Shown piece after piece: positions 38,510 to 53,309 of a stretch of 64,000 nt of DNA. Position 1 is the stretch's first letter; the number at the start of each line of letters is the position of its first letter. This DNA is from Paramecium sonneborni (lineage: Eukaryota; Ciliophora; Oligohymenophorea; Peniculida; Parameciidae), in contig CAJJDN010000086.1 of the NCBI GenBank assembly GCA_905182985.1, positions 169,458-233,457 on the forward strand. Reading direction: 5' to 3'. The notes beneath the pieces are model-generated. The model worked only from the letters and a program-made list of their open reading frames with translations. It was not told the origin of the DNA and ran no database searches. The position numbers and the translations under genes are program-made.

Positions 38510-39888
38510 TCAAGCTCCTTTAAAAAATCTAAATCCATCTCTTCCTCCCCACAAACCTTTAACCATAAAATACCAATAAGCAAAAGGAAAGAAATCCTTT
38601 TTTAAATAAAACATTAATCGACTTTCATTTGATTAAAATATAGGAAATGTTTCATCTAATTCAGAGTTATATTTGAATTCAGCTAACAATAACGTACTTT
38701 GACTAGTAAATATAGGACATGATGTATAACCTGAATCGATATATAATATTTTTACCCTAATATTCTGGAAGAGGTTCTAATCCTTTTTTCCAAGTTCTTA
38801 TCAAATTTTTGACTAAGACAGGTGTTTGAGCCATAACAGCTGCTGCAGTCTTAGATGTTGGTAATGATGAACAATCCCCTAATGACCAAATATTTTTATA
38901 TTTTATATGTTATAAAGTACCAGGATGTACATTACAATATCCTGCAGCATCACCTAATCCACTAGCAGCAATATATTTACCAGGAACCTATAATAAAATA
39001 ATTAATTAATTTATATACTTGTGGTGGTACTAAATGTAAAAGATCAAAAGGTACAGATTATAATTCTTTTGTGTCTTAATCTTCAAATATGGCAATGTGA
39101 TCTTAAACTTCAACCAATTTCTATTTAAAATGACAATTTATTTATTTGGTCTTGCATACCTCTGTTAAAATTTCAGCATATTTTGGTACTCCAAAAATAA
39201 GTGCAGATGTTTTATAGAAATGTATGTCAGACTTGATTCCTCTCTTTCTAAGTCTATCATGAGACAAATAGACTATTTTTTATGGAGCTCCTCCACATTT
39301 TATAGGCATTTAAGGTTCAGAAAATACAAGTTTTCCACCTTCAAATTCATCAACTAATCTATTCATTTTTGAAGCATATTTAAAATGATAGATTGATGCT
39401 ACTGGAGAATTTGGGTCTTCTAAATATTTTCTTGCTCCTAAAATGATTTTTTATTATGAAGTTTACCTTTAATCTAATCAAAATCTGTTCTTATTCCTGT
39501 AGCCACAACTAATTAATCATAAGTGTATTTTTCTCCATCAAATGTCTGTATTTAATTTTCTTCAGGATTTATTCTTGTAACTGGACTATCTGAAACAATT
39601 ACATTTTTCGGTAAAACTTTTTCCATTGGTTACAAGGTTTTATTGATGTCATATAAACCACCACCTTTTTTTTTACATTTATATCATACCAACCATTGTC
39701 CAACCTGGCTAATATGTATGCATTTTCATAGGTTCAAAAATTCTAATTTATTATGGAATTGCATGTCCATCTGCTATTAATTGGGCTGCTACATTTAAAC
39801 CAGCTGTTCCACCTCCGACGATTGCAACTTAAGTATGAACTTACCTAACTGAGAATGTATATCCTCTCAAAAAATGCAATTTTAACAT
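38510..39888 (-). CDS. SQRDL: Sulfide:quinone oxidoreductase
   Basis: 422 residues; introns at 39665-39689 (25 nt), 39438-39466 (29), 38988-39018 (31) and 38731-38755 (25). Mitochondrial flavoprotein that oxidises sulfide and passes electrons to ubiquinone. The N-terminus is basic and hydrophobic like a presequence, then the FAD-binding VAIVGGGTAGLNVAAQL, YQPGWTMVGGGLY, LVVATGI, KCGGAPQK (redox Cys), the second FAD motif WSLGDCSSLPTSKTAAAV and GYTSCP (second redox Cys). Both catalytic Cys are present; the closest relatives are eukaryotic SQR, human SQRDL type. The 31-nt intron falls between PPQ and VPG. Confidence 0.93.
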
Positions 39889-40086
39889 AATTTAATTATT
39901 AATATCTTTGAACACTTTTAATATTTATATAAGGTTTTTAAGATTTTAAATCTTTTTATAATCGAATTCATTTAATTATTAAAATTTAATAAAGTATTTT
40001 ATTTTGAAAATAATATATACAATTAGTAATTCTTTATTTATACATAATAATATTATTTTCATCTTAAATAATTCAATTAATTCATT

Positions 40087-41534
40087 TCACGAAGCTTTTC
40101 TGAATTTTTTCATTAAATTAGCATTATTTTTTTAATAAATATCTAATCTAGGAGTGGCTTATCTTAGATATTATGGTTAAACTTTAATATAAAGATAATT
40201 TTTACTTTGAGTAGCTTTAAATTTATCAAAATTGAGATTTGGTGTTAGAGGAGAGACTTATTCACTATGAATAGAATCAAACTTTGGTTTAGAGATAATA
40301 ATGCTTTATTTTGGGAATATTTGTAGTGAAGATTAATTTCTAAAATATTAATGTCTAAGTGCTTGTTAAGCATTAGGTCGTCTATTTGGAGATAATTACA
40401 ATAATTATTTCAATAAATCTTTTCCTAACTCAGAACAGTTTATCTTATCTGTATTTACATTTCCAATCATATTTAATTCAAGAGTTTCATCTTTAATAAT
40501 TGATTAAAATGGATTTTTCCCTGTTAATAATGTGTATAGAATTATTCCTATTCCATATATATCAACTTTTTAATCATACGGTTATTTCTTTAAGACTTCT
40601 GGAGCCACATAACCTGGAGTGCCACAAAGAGTAAATAATTAATTTTTTTCATTATTAACCTTCTCTGCCAAACCTAAATCACTTATAATCAAATCTTCTA
40701 AGGAATCCTTGTTTTTCAGTAATATATTCTCTGGTTTTAAATCCCGATGCATATAATTGAGGTTATGCATTAAACTTATTCCTTCTAACAATTATTTTAT
40801 AGCTTGAAATGCTGTTTTTTCTGGTAAAGTATTATCATTTTCTTTTAAAAACCTCTATAAGTCACCTCCCTTTTACTATTCAAATACTAAATAAACTGCT
40901 TAATTTCCTTCATATGTTTTTAATAGTTTAGTGAAATAATCGTTTTTTAAAAGCCTTAAAATTTCTATCTCTTGTTTCAAAGCCTTGGCTCCAATTTCTT
41001 GTTCAAATTGATTCTTTTCAAATACTTTTATTGCATAATCAATCTTAGTGATCCTATCTTCTGCAAAATACACCTGCCTTTAAAAAAAATATTTATACTT
41101 TTGATTGTTAACTATTAGAAATTAATCTATATAAAAAGAAATCCTCATGAAAGTTAATTTAAATGCAAATTTCCTACAATGATTCAATCCATTTCTATAT
41201 CTAACCATACATATAAAACTTTAAATTATTTTTCTTAATTAATAATCCTTCTCCCACTATATTGTTTCTTACCTTCTCTATTACTGCATTAGTAATATCA
41301 AGAACTTTTAAACCCTAACCTTAAATATTAATATACTTTTTTTCTAGACTATTTTATCAGATAAGGTAAACTAAATGAGACTTCTAAAAGTTTATAATGA
41401 CTCTTCTCTTCTTTATAAATATGGAATAATCCTTTTAAAGTAGTGCTATATTCCTTAGATTAACTAGATTCCCATTGAAATTCTACATCATCGTTAAAAA
41501 CAGACTTTATTGATAAATTCGAGTCTTTTATCAT
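40087..41534 (-). CDS. Ser/Thr protein kinase (CAMK-like) with N-terminal PH-like region
   Basis: 466 residues; introns at 41315-41336 (22 nt) and 41074-41098 (25 nt). Residues 1 to about 130 look like a small beta-rich module (possibly PH-like). The kinase domain follows: VYFAEDR, invariant Lys in [16 protein letters not shown], activation loop DLG instead of DFG (ISDLGLAE), [12 protein letters not shown], and [15 protein letters not shown] is tolerated in several active kinases. The activation loop resembles CAMK/ULK-type enzymes. The C-terminal 90 residues are low complexity. No calmodulin-binding helix or EF hand is seen. Confidence 0.88.
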
Positions 41535-41821
41535 GATACTTTCAATTTAATATTAAAATTTATTACATTTAAAACTTTATATTCTTGTTAAAAATTTAAT
41601 AGACGTGAATTATAACTTAAAATGAATTGCTTGAACATCCATTTTATTAATAAAATAATTTGAATAATTATGAATTCACTTTTAAAAAGTTTAATTTACA
41701 ATTTAAATATTATAATTTTTATAATAAAGGAAATTTTGATATTTGAAAATATTATAATAAATTTAACAAATAATAACAAAATCATAATAAGATCTAATTT
41801 TTATTTGTGACAAAGCATAAT

Positions 41822-43189
41822 TCAAAAAAAAAAGTAATTTATCTAAATTGAAACATTCAAAGTTGCAATCTTCAATTTATTAAGATATATTAAGAACTTT
41901 TTATGAGGTAGTTGAAAGTAAAAAAGATGAAGATTTGACAACGTTTTTTGTTTTATTGATTCAAAATTTTATCGAGTAATCCTTAATAGTGTTAAATTAT
42001 TTATGAAATTGTTAAACCTTGCTTATTAATTACATAGAATTTTTACTTATTAATCTTCAAGTCTGTAAATATATATATGAATGATAGCTTTATTAGGGTT
42101 TAAAATTGGATAATTTAATAAAATAAAAAAACAATTGCATAAAAACAACAAAATAATAAAGTTTTAAAACTTTTCTCCTTAAAAAAAATATATATATTCA
42201 ATCTTGATTAAGCAAAATCTAATAATAATTTTCCCTTTTATTTATTTAGCCGATATTAATATATCTTATAAATAAGCTGAATGAAACTAGCAAAGTTATT
42301 TTAATTAATTATAAAATTCTGAATAAGTCCTTTTTTCTTTTTATTTTAATTAATCGAATTAAAAGTTGCTTTCTTCAAATTTATTCAAACCAGTAATTTG
42401 TTCAACATCAAATTATTCATATTAATCAAATTTACAAAAAATAATATTTGTAATTTTATTAAACTTATTTATCATCATAATTTATAATCGTCTAATTCAG
42501 TTAGCCACATTTATAAAATCCTTTCTACTTCATAGGTATTTAAGACTTATTGTTCGTAATTTCCAACCAAAACCATTAACAAGAAGTAATAATTCTTTAT
42601 CTATCTTTTGATATTTTCCATAAAGATTTTTAATTTTTCTGATGGAAATTAACCTTTCATGTTAAATAATAAACATGTTTTCTTAATTTCTTGATTTGAT
42701 CTATTCATTCTTTTAAATGTTTCCATATTATTTATTAGGCTAAATTTACAATAGTCAGGTAATTTTACATCTTGTTATATTAATATTAATTCTCCTTTTA
42801 TTTTAGGTACAGGGATAATAATACCTTTAAACCGTTTACCATACTTCTACATTTAATTCAGATTATTATTTATAATTTTTTTTCAATTGTTAAAAAATCT
42901 AAACCTCTATTTGTTATTCTGTTTTTATTTTTTAAATATTTGATATTATTTCTTAGTAAAAAAAACTAGCTTCTGTCAATTAAATTTTCTATTTGATAAA
43001 GAGCCATCATTTGAAAATCTGATTTACCTTAGATTTTTATTCCAGTGATTAAAATGCTTTTTTTTTATTTTAATGAAGTTAGATCTCTATCTTTTCGCCT
43101 TGAATACTTTTCATTGTTTTTTATAGTATTTATAATGTAATGTATTTATTATAATCTTAATTTTGATTACTTTATAAAGTAATCATCAT
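41822..43189 (-). pseudogene. Decaying gene, frame broken several times
   Basis: Minus-strand open segments follow each other in different frames. One starts at ATG ATG (43187-43189) and includes TEASFFYQEIIS; another runs from about 42860 to a TGA at 42475-42477 (FKGIIIPVPKIKGEL, MWLTELDDYKL); a third begins at about 42485 (FDVEQITGLNKFEES, YSEFYNQLKQL) and stays open to 41822. The joins would require introns of about 39 and 17 nt or shifts in a homopolymer A run, none convincing. Protein-like sequence with several broken joins suggests a recently dying duplicate, common after Paramecium genome duplications, although unrecognised introns or sequencing errors remain possible. Confidence 0.45.
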
Positions 43190-43398
43190 CCTTAATTAGT
43201 GAGACTATATTTACTACTTCACATATGGTTGAAAAACAAAAATAATATATTAAAAATTTATAATTTATATGGTTGAAGGAGTTATATATGAAAATAATGA
43301 AGGAATCAATAAATTTGTTCTAGTTTTCTGATTTATTATTAAATTGACATCTATGATTGAATGATTATAATAATAATCAATAATTTAAAATTATTATA

Positions 43399-45288
43399 AT
43401 GTACCAATCCAAATAATCAAGTAAATAGGTTCAGGAGGAAAGAAAATAGCCTATAAAAGTATCGATAAGAATTCGTCCTTTGCTTAAGAAAGAGTAAGGT
43501 TAAGAGACAATTGTAAAAAGTGAAAATGTAAAATTTAACAATATTATATATTATTTTAGAAAAAGTTCGTTGTGTTTGAATAATCAACATAAATTTTAAA
43601 GTAAGAATTTGATAGAGTTTTTGATGATTAATCTTTATAAGTTGAGATTTATAATAATCTAAATGAATGTATTAAATAAGCATTTGATGGATTCAATGGA
43701 ACTATTTTAGCATATGGTTAAACAGGGAGTGGTAAAATATTTGATTAATATAAGGTAAAACATATACAATGTTTGGAAGTGATTGGGAATCATAAATGAA
43801 TTTTAGTATAAACCATTAAGCAACTTACTGTGCTGATTTAAAAAGTGATATTTCATTTGCTGGGATTATACCTAGAGTTATCTTTGGATTATTCGATAAT
43901 TTACCAAAAAATTTTTATATTTATTGTTCTTTTCTTTAGATTTATAATGAAAAGATTTATGATTTATTATAAGATCATAAAGTACCTGTATAATTGAATT
44001 TACATGAAAGCAAACTTGATGGAATATATGTGGGTAAGCATAAATTTTAGTATATAGATTTAATTATTTTTAGAGAATTTAACAGAATATGCTGTCAATA
44101 ATTATCATGATTGTTTAACATTAATGAAAAGAGGAGAAAGAAATAGAATTGTTCGTTAAACTACTATGAATTTAAAATCTAGTAGAAGTCATACTATATT
44201 TTAATTGATTATTGAGACTAATAAAGTAGATAAACATGGAGTTCTTTTTAAATCCAAATTAAATCTTTGTGATTTAGCTGGATCTGAAAAAATAAATAAA
44301 TTAGAAGTACTTTCAAATGATCATTTTGTTGAATTAAAAAATATTAATTAATCATTAACTACTTTAGGTAAAGTTATTTAAAATTTATCTTAAAATAATA
44401 AAAATAAATAAAAATTACCTATTCCATATAGAGAATCAAAATTAACAAGATTATTATAAGATAGCTTAGGTGGAAATACAATGACACATATTATAGTTAA
44501 TATTGCCCCAAATATATATAATATAGATGAAACTGTTAGTAGTTTAAAATTTGCTTAAAGAGCAAAAAATGTAACTATAAAAATTTAACCTAATAAATTT
44601 AATGCTAATGATTAAGTTTTAGTTAATAAACTTATAAAAGAGGTATCTTTTTATAAATATTTTAAAGATTGACTATTTAAAATCATTATTAAATATGAAG
44701 AGAAGTGGATTAAACTAAAATGATTTACATTTTAAATTGATGAAAATATAAGAAGAAAATGAAAGATTGAGAGAGATATAACTTAGTAATGATGACGTAG
44801 AAAAAATAATATAAGAGAATAGAAAAATGAAAGAAGAAATACAAAAATTATAATAATAATCTTCTTTTGGTGATCCTTCAGAATCATCTTATATTGTAAA
44901 GAAATTATAAAGTGAAGAAGGATTTGGTTCTGAAGGTACTACTGAAAGAAGACCTTTAGTTTATAATGGAATGTTTATTGTTAGTAATCCTGGGAATTAA
45001 TAAAAAACAGAAGTTTAAGTAAGATTTAAAGATGGAAGAAATCAATTATAAATGAAGAAAGGTTATGTTGAAATAAGTGATTAATAAGAATAAAGACAGA
45101 AAAGATTTCTAAGTGAAAAAAGAAGAGTGATGGAAAGACTATAATATTTAGATTAATTATAAATCAAAAATGAAATGACCTATTCACTATTATCCTAACC
45201 CAGTCACTTCAATAGTTTTTAATTAAATGAAGGAAAAAAAACAACAAAATATAAATAACTTGAAAAATAATTGATTTAGAAATAATGA
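43399..45288 (+). CDS. Kinesin motor protein
   Basis: 589 residues; introns at 43528-43559 (32 nt), 43732-43754 (23 nt, inside the P-loop codons), 44034-44073 (40 nt) and 44643-44667 (25 nt). N-terminal motor: IRPLLKKEQ, EFDRVFDDQS, AYGQTGSGKT, switch I NLKSSRSHT (normally NxxSSRSH), switch II DLAGSEK, and IPYRESKLTRLLQDSLGGN. A short neck and coiled coil follow, then about 150 residues of Lys/Gln-rich tail. The N-terminal motor position indicates plus-end-directed transport or axonemal function. Two insertions in the motor are normal for ciliate kinesins. It is convergent with the next gene. Confidence 0.95.
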
Positions 45289-45327
45289 TATCATTATAAT
45301 TTAAATTTAAAAAACATAAGTTTTTAT

Positions 45328-46907
45328 TCAATCAATTAGTGTATTAAATACTGCTTATATTTCATAAATAGTTGCTCTATTTTTAGGTTCTAAATCTATC
45401 ATTTTTTTAATTAGATTTTAAAGTTGAATTTTATATGTAATAAAATTCTCTTGATCATCAATTAATTAAATATAATGATTGTATAACTGCTTCCTTTAAT
45501 CAAATTAAATTTAAATATTAGTTTATAAAGTTTTCTTTTCTTTTTCTTTCTATTTATCGTCAATTCTTCTCGTATCTATTGATTAAAGTTATTCTTATAA
45601 ATCAATTATCTTTTAATTAAATTCAAACGTTTTTGTTTTCATAATACAAATATTGTCATATAATTACTTATCAGAACTTTTTTGTATATTTTTTCTGTAG
45701 AAGAATTATTTTGATATTAGAAACCACATAAATCCTAACTACCAAATATCATAACTTGAATGATATTTATCCTGTATTCCTTCAGGAGGTCTATAAAATG
45801 GAGTTCCTTTATATTAAGATTTTTTTTTAGAATGGACATTATCAACTAAAATAGATCTGTCAAAATCAATCAAAACACAATTAAATGGTATTTGTTAAAG
45901 TTCAGCTATATCCTCTGTATTTTAGAATAAATCAAACATTATATTTTCTGGTTTTAAATCTCTATGAATTAAATCTATTGAATGAATATAACTCAAAGCA
46001 TGTATCATACTTCCATAAGTTTTATATATAATTTATTCAATCTATTCTGATTTAAGTTCTTTTCTTTTTTTAAATAATTCAGTTGCAATCCAATTAAATG
46101 TACAATCATGTTTTTTCATAAACAAAATAATTATGTCAGAATATCTAAGATAACCATATAAGTGTGGAAGATGTTTGTTATTAAATTCTTCAATTATTGA
46201 TATTTCTCGTAAATCATAAAATTCCTCATCTAGTATTTTTGATATTTTAACAACAATTTCATCTTCATTTAGATTTTTAAGTATAAAACTTGGAGGTTAT
46301 ATTGGATAAAGATAAGTATTTTCATTGTTAAATATTGGTTATGATTTTGTTATTTGTAATAATTACAATAAAGTGTCGCTATTCTCTTCTAAAGCATCTT
46401 ATTAAAAATTAATTTTCAATAGAAGCCTATCCTAAAATTATTACAAACTAATAGAATTAGCAAATTCTTCATCAAATCCTAATTATTCACCTAAAAAATT
46501 TAGTAATAGAATTACATAAAACTTGAAATTAATTGCATAATTTATCTTCACATTGTCTAGCAGTTGTATTGTCTTCTTTACTAAATATAAATGGAATCCC
46601 ACATTCATGATTTTATTCAATTACCATTATTTAGTCTAAACTAATATCAGGTGTTTCTAAATCTCTTTTAATAGTTTCCAAAATAACTAAGTTATTTTAT
46701 GAAATTACTTTAAATTAGATTAGTTAATATAAAATCCAGTTATTTTATAGAAACAGGTAATATATTTCTTAAAGGAATTAAATTCAATTTAGATTTATCT
46801 AATTTAGGATTATATCCAATTATTTTCTAAATAATTTATATTTTTTGACTCTACAAATTAGTATGTGAAGCTGTGGAGCCTGATCCATATAAATAATTAT
46901 CAATCAT
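45328..46907 (-). CDS. Atypical protein kinase with DFD motif
   Basis: 510 residues; introns at 46687-46708 (22 nt) and 46491-46515 (25 nt). About 150 N-terminal residues have no recognised domain. The kinase domain has VVKISKILDEEF with the ATP-binding Lys, [13 protein letters not shown], and VLIDFDRSIL where DFG would be, so DFG is DFD. GTPFYRPPEG replaces the usual APE region and DIWQLGFMWFL the F-helix. The glycine-rich loop is hard to see. The catalytic Lys, HRD Asp and metal Asp are present, so it could still bind ATP, but the altered DFG and APE hint at weak or regulatory activity. It ends 39 bp from the kinesin stop, tail-to-tail. Confidence 0.8.
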
Positions 46908-47376
46908 TAATTTATTAATATATATTTTTGAATTATTTCTATCATTTAAAAAGCAATTTATAATAATTTTTTTAAAAATTTATATTCTATAAAAATATTG
47001 TTCTTATTTTTCTTTTTGAATGATAATTACAATTATAATTAGATGAATCAATTATTAAATATTATTTAATTAACAAATTTAATCCCTAAAAAAAATCTAT
47101 AGATGATTTAAAAATCAATTAAAGTAATGAATAATTTATTGGTTTTTAATCTTATTTTTTTGAGAGTCAATAGTAAAATGAAATATTTTTGTAATTAATA
47201 GAATTCGAAATTTTATGAATAATTAATTTAACAAAAAAATGAATGAATATTATTTAAAGAATTGATTTTAACAAAATAGAAGATTTCCACAATTATTATA
47301 ATTTGATAAAATATAAAAATACTCAGTATTCTTATCATAAAATAAACAGCATAATTGAAGAATATTAATTTATTAA
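46908..47376. promoter_or_regulatory. Divergent intergenic region
   Basis: 469 bp of AT-rich sequence between the atypical kinase (-) and the first TTLL gene (+). No coding frame, RNA or repeat was recognised. Both promoters must lie here. Confidence 0.35.
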
Positions 47377-49168
<1,792 letters not shown>

Positions 49169-49247
49169 TTAATTATTTATTTATTGCAACGATAATTCGT
49201 GATTTTTTATCCAAACAATTAAACCAATTATTTATTAATAAATACTC

Positions 49248-51373
49248 ATGAGTGAAGAACAATAAAATAATCGTTTAGATCAATTACCAAGTCTAGTTAA
49301 TATAAGATCAAATAGAAATACTTCTTAGATAGATTTAAACTTTATTTAAAGTATCATATACATGAATATATATTTTAGAAAGCAAAACAATACAATCTGA
49401 AAACTGGGAAATGTTATAAAGAGTTAAAGAAAGCTTAGAGAGTAAGGCATTTAGTAACTTTTTCACAAGTTCTTTAGCTAAATTACCTAATTTTAAAAGC
49501 CCATAAGAATTAGCTAAAGTGTTAGCTGATTAATTTATATAAAATGAAATCAAAAAAGGTAAGAAAAGAGAAGCTAAATCTGCAATTAAGATATAAGTTT
49601 CTTAACCTTAAACATCAGATAATTTACCAGCTTTGAAAACTCCATAAATTAAGTTAGAAAAAAATAAATTTAATCATATTCGTTCTAAGAGTCGTGATAA
49701 ACTGAGAGAATTAGAAATGATTAAAGAATAAGAAAGAGAAAAAGAATAATAAAATAAAGAAAATAATAAATTGACTGAAAAGATTTTAAAATAAAAAAAC
49801 AAATTATTATCAAAAGATACTTAGAGATAAAAGGAGTAAGATAAATCTTTTGTTGAACTTCCTTCTCCTCCAATAAAAGTCTAAAAAAATATCAGACATA
49901 CATTATCAATAACTAAACTATAATCAATAACTCCAATTGAACCTATTTAATAATCCTAACCAACAATTTATTCTTATTTTTTAGGAGGAGGAAATAATAG
50001 TGAATTAATTAAACGAGTATTTGATATTCGATCAGATTGGCATTAGACTACTAATACTGCTAGAGCTAATTTTAGATGGTAATAATCTAATCATGGATAT
50101 AAATATTTTAAATTGAATTGGCATAAATCTCATAAAGAATTATTGAATCACTTTGAATTTCATCCAGAAATTAGTAATAAAAAGAATCTATTAGTGAATG
50201 TTTCAGCAGCCTGTGAAGTAAAATGAATTTTTAATTAGATCCTTAAATCGAACCCTTTTGATATAATACCTGTCACTTTTGCTATAGATTTTACAGATCC
50301 CTTAGTAGAATCTAATATGTCTGCCTTTTATAATTTTTACAATAAGAATGCTCCTGAATCTAAACAATTAAATAAATAAGATGCATAGAATAAGCTCAAT
50401 GAAATCAAGAAAAAATTGAGAATAGCTCCAAGTAAAGAGAAAAAATAATTGGAATTTTAAATGAGAGATACATTCACAGGTCCAGATTATTTATGGTTAT
50501 TAAAACCTACAGGATTAAATAGAGGAAGAGGAATTCATGTATTTTAAGAAATAGATAATCTTGTTGATTTGCTTATTGATTATTAATATGGGTATCATGA
50601 AAAATAAATAGAAACATATAAAGATGAGAATGGATAAACATAATAAAAGGTTGTTTAATATTTATTGAAAACATCATCATTTGTTGTTTAGAAATATATT
50701 GAGAAGCCCTTATTAATAAAAAATAGGAAATTTGACATACGAGTTTGGGTATTTCTTAATACTGATTTGAGTTGTTATTTTTTTAAGTATAAAATGCATT
50801 TCATATTAAATTAGAGAAGGCTATATTAGAATGGCATCTGAGGAGTATAAGACCAATGATGTTGAGAACATTTATATTCATTTAACAAATAATGCTATTT
50901 AACAACATAGTGATAAATATGGACAATAAGAGTTAGGAAATTAATTATCTTTTGATTCTGTTTCTGAATACTTCAAATCTAAAATCGATTTTAGAGGATA
51001 GATAGTTGAGAAAATGAAAGAAATGGCATATTTTGCAATGAGAACAGTTGCAACTAAAATTAATAAGCTAAATAGGAAATTTTGTATGGAAATTTTTGGT
51101 TTTGATTTCTTTTTAGACGAACTTTTCAATATATATTTGATAGAAGTTAATACAAATCCATGTCTTGAAGAATCAAGTCCTTTATTACAAATGCTAATTC
51201 CAAGAATGGTTGATGATGCATTTGTTTTAACAGTTGATTAAATATTCCCTATTTAAAGAGATCTTGTATCAAAATTCCCTGTTACTAACTACAGTGATAC
51301 TGAAAATATGTGGTAATTGTTTAATTAAGATTTTAGGTAATTAATGGGAGAATTAAATGAAATCCAAGGATGA
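49248..51373 (+). CDS. TTLL: Tubulin tyrosine ligase-like protein, copy 2
   Basis: 682 residues; introns at 49351-49378 (28 nt), 50218-50238 (21 nt, contains TGA) and 50787-50814 (28 nt). Same family as the preceding gene: YFLGGGNNSELI, LLKPTGLNRGRGIHVF, FVVQKYIEKPLLI, NRKFDIRVWVFL, EGYIRMASE, HLTNNAI, FGFDFFLDE, EVNTNPCLEESS and PRMVDDAF. The N-terminal extension is longer and charged. Two introns fall at the same codon boundaries as in copy 1, so the pair arose by duplication of an intron-containing ancestor. The CLEESS variant of the ATP-grasp end is typical of glycylase/TTLL3-8-like members, but I cannot assign specificity. Confidence 0.93.
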
Positions 51374-51417
51374 ACTATGTATGAATGATATAATTTTATA
51401 TTATATATTAAACTAAA

Positions 51418-53276
51418 ATGGATTCAAACATAGTAACTCTTATTGAACAATCAAAAAAATACAATAGTTCTAAGACAAATTTTTTCAAAACAAAGTTGTT
51501 TGTAAGCAACAATCATTCTCCAAATAGAGAATATACAAAACATGTTGCATAAACAGAAACTGTTTAATACAATCGATATTAATCAAAGGAAGTTAATTCA
51601 GGAAGAAATTCAAAAAAGATATCTTTTAACACTTATTTGTTAAACTTAGCAAAATAGAATATTGATTAGTTTCCAAAAGTTAAAAGTGATTTTGCAAATA
51701 TTTAAATGGTAGATCTGCAAGTATTAATTGAATATACTATATAGGATAATAGGTTTAGGTTGTTTCCAAAAGAATTATATTAAATGAAAAAAGTCTAAAT
51801 AATGAACCTAAATTCAAATTTCATAAAAGTGTTACCTGATGATTTATTCGAGAATTTTCAGTCTCTCATAAATTTTTCAATTAGCAATAATTTAGTAGTG
51901 ATACTTCCAAAAAAGATATCTTATTGGCAATCACATCTAGAGATATTAGAATTAAGTAAAAATAGATTATAAAAACTTTATCCATTAATAAGTCTAATAA
52001 ATTTAAGATCTCTCTTTATATAATCAAATGAATTCTAATACATTCCAATAGAATTTTAAAATTTAAAGAAATTAAATGAATTAGGATTAGATTGGTTTAA
52101 ATATCTAAACCCTCCAATAGATCCAATTGTGAATAAACTTTACATAGAGAAATTGTTCTCTTGTTTAGAAGATAAAAAAAATAAAGATGTTGAAGATCCC
52201 TCTCAAATTAATGTATCAGTATTATTGATATCAAGTTTAGTGATGAAGAGTATAGTTCAATAATAGGAATGAGTTTTTAAGACTTTCTTGTTCAATTTTC
52301 TAATATTTAGTTAAATATCCTTCCTAATCCATAAGGAGGAGATAAAGAGTATTCCACTACAATCTTACATAAGGCAGCTGTTGAATAAGATATAGGTGCT
52401 TTATTATCATTAATATCTTATTATCCAGAAATAGTAGATTGTCAAGATTAGAGACAGAATACAGCCTTAGGATTGGCAATATAAGAAGAAAAGTATTTTA
52501 GTGCAAAAGCTCTTATATTTAATGGAGCATCTGTTAATACAAATGCAGCTAAATTCGGATCAATTTTAAATTTAGCAATTGTAAAAGGATAAATTCATTT
52601 AATACTTGATATTCTATCTTAAGGTGCAGATCCTAATTAAATAGATGAAAAAGGGAATACTGCTTTACATTATTGTATGGCATGTTTTGATAAAGATGTT
52701 TCAATTTATAAATAGGCATTTAATGCTCTATTAAAAAAGAATATTAATCTAAATGCACTTAATCAAGATGGATGGAGTCCATTACATATTGCAGTTAAAA
52801 AAGGTAATACTGATGCTATTTCAGCAGTTATTTAACATAATAACATGAAATAATAAAAATTTGATTTAAATCTTAAAGGTGGTAAGAAACGCTAAACTCC
52901 TTTGCATTTAGCTTGTTCAAATTGTCATTTTGAAATTGTTACTATACTATTAAATTAATCAGAAGTCAAATTGTTCTGTAGAAATAAACTAAATTAGACT
53001 GCCTCTCAATGTTGTTTACATAATTATAGAATTTATAAATTAATCAAAAGATATGAGTATGAATAATTATATCGACTCCATCGAAATTGGTAAATATAAG
53101 ATTAAGATGAATATTCTGTAAAAGATAATGATTCCTATACTGATTTAGATGAGAGTATTTAATTGTTCGATGGTTTATAACTAAAATAAATTAAGATTAA
53201 TAGATCAGTATTAGGTTGTCGAGAAAGAGCTACTGGATGTAAATTCAGATTCTCTAGTTAACCACCTTAAAAATGA
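51418..53276 (+). CDS. Leucine-rich repeat and ankyrin repeat protein
   Basis: 611 residues, one 23-nt intron (52213-52235). After ~95 polar residues come LRR-like units (LQVLIEYTIQDNRFRLFPKEL, LEILELSKNRLQKLYPL). Five or more ankyrin repeats follow: LHKAAVEQDIGALLSL, NGASVNTNAAKFGSILNLA, QGADPNQIDEKGNTALH, LNQDGWSPLHIAVKKGN and RQTPLHLACSNCHFEIV. The intron lies between the LRR and ankyrin parts. It is a protein-interaction scaffold; no catalytic domain. The C-terminus is charged. It begins 45 bp after the TTLL copy 2 stop. Confidence 0.88.
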
Positions 53277-53309
53277 AATCGAATTAAAATTATATAGATT
53301 TTATATAAA

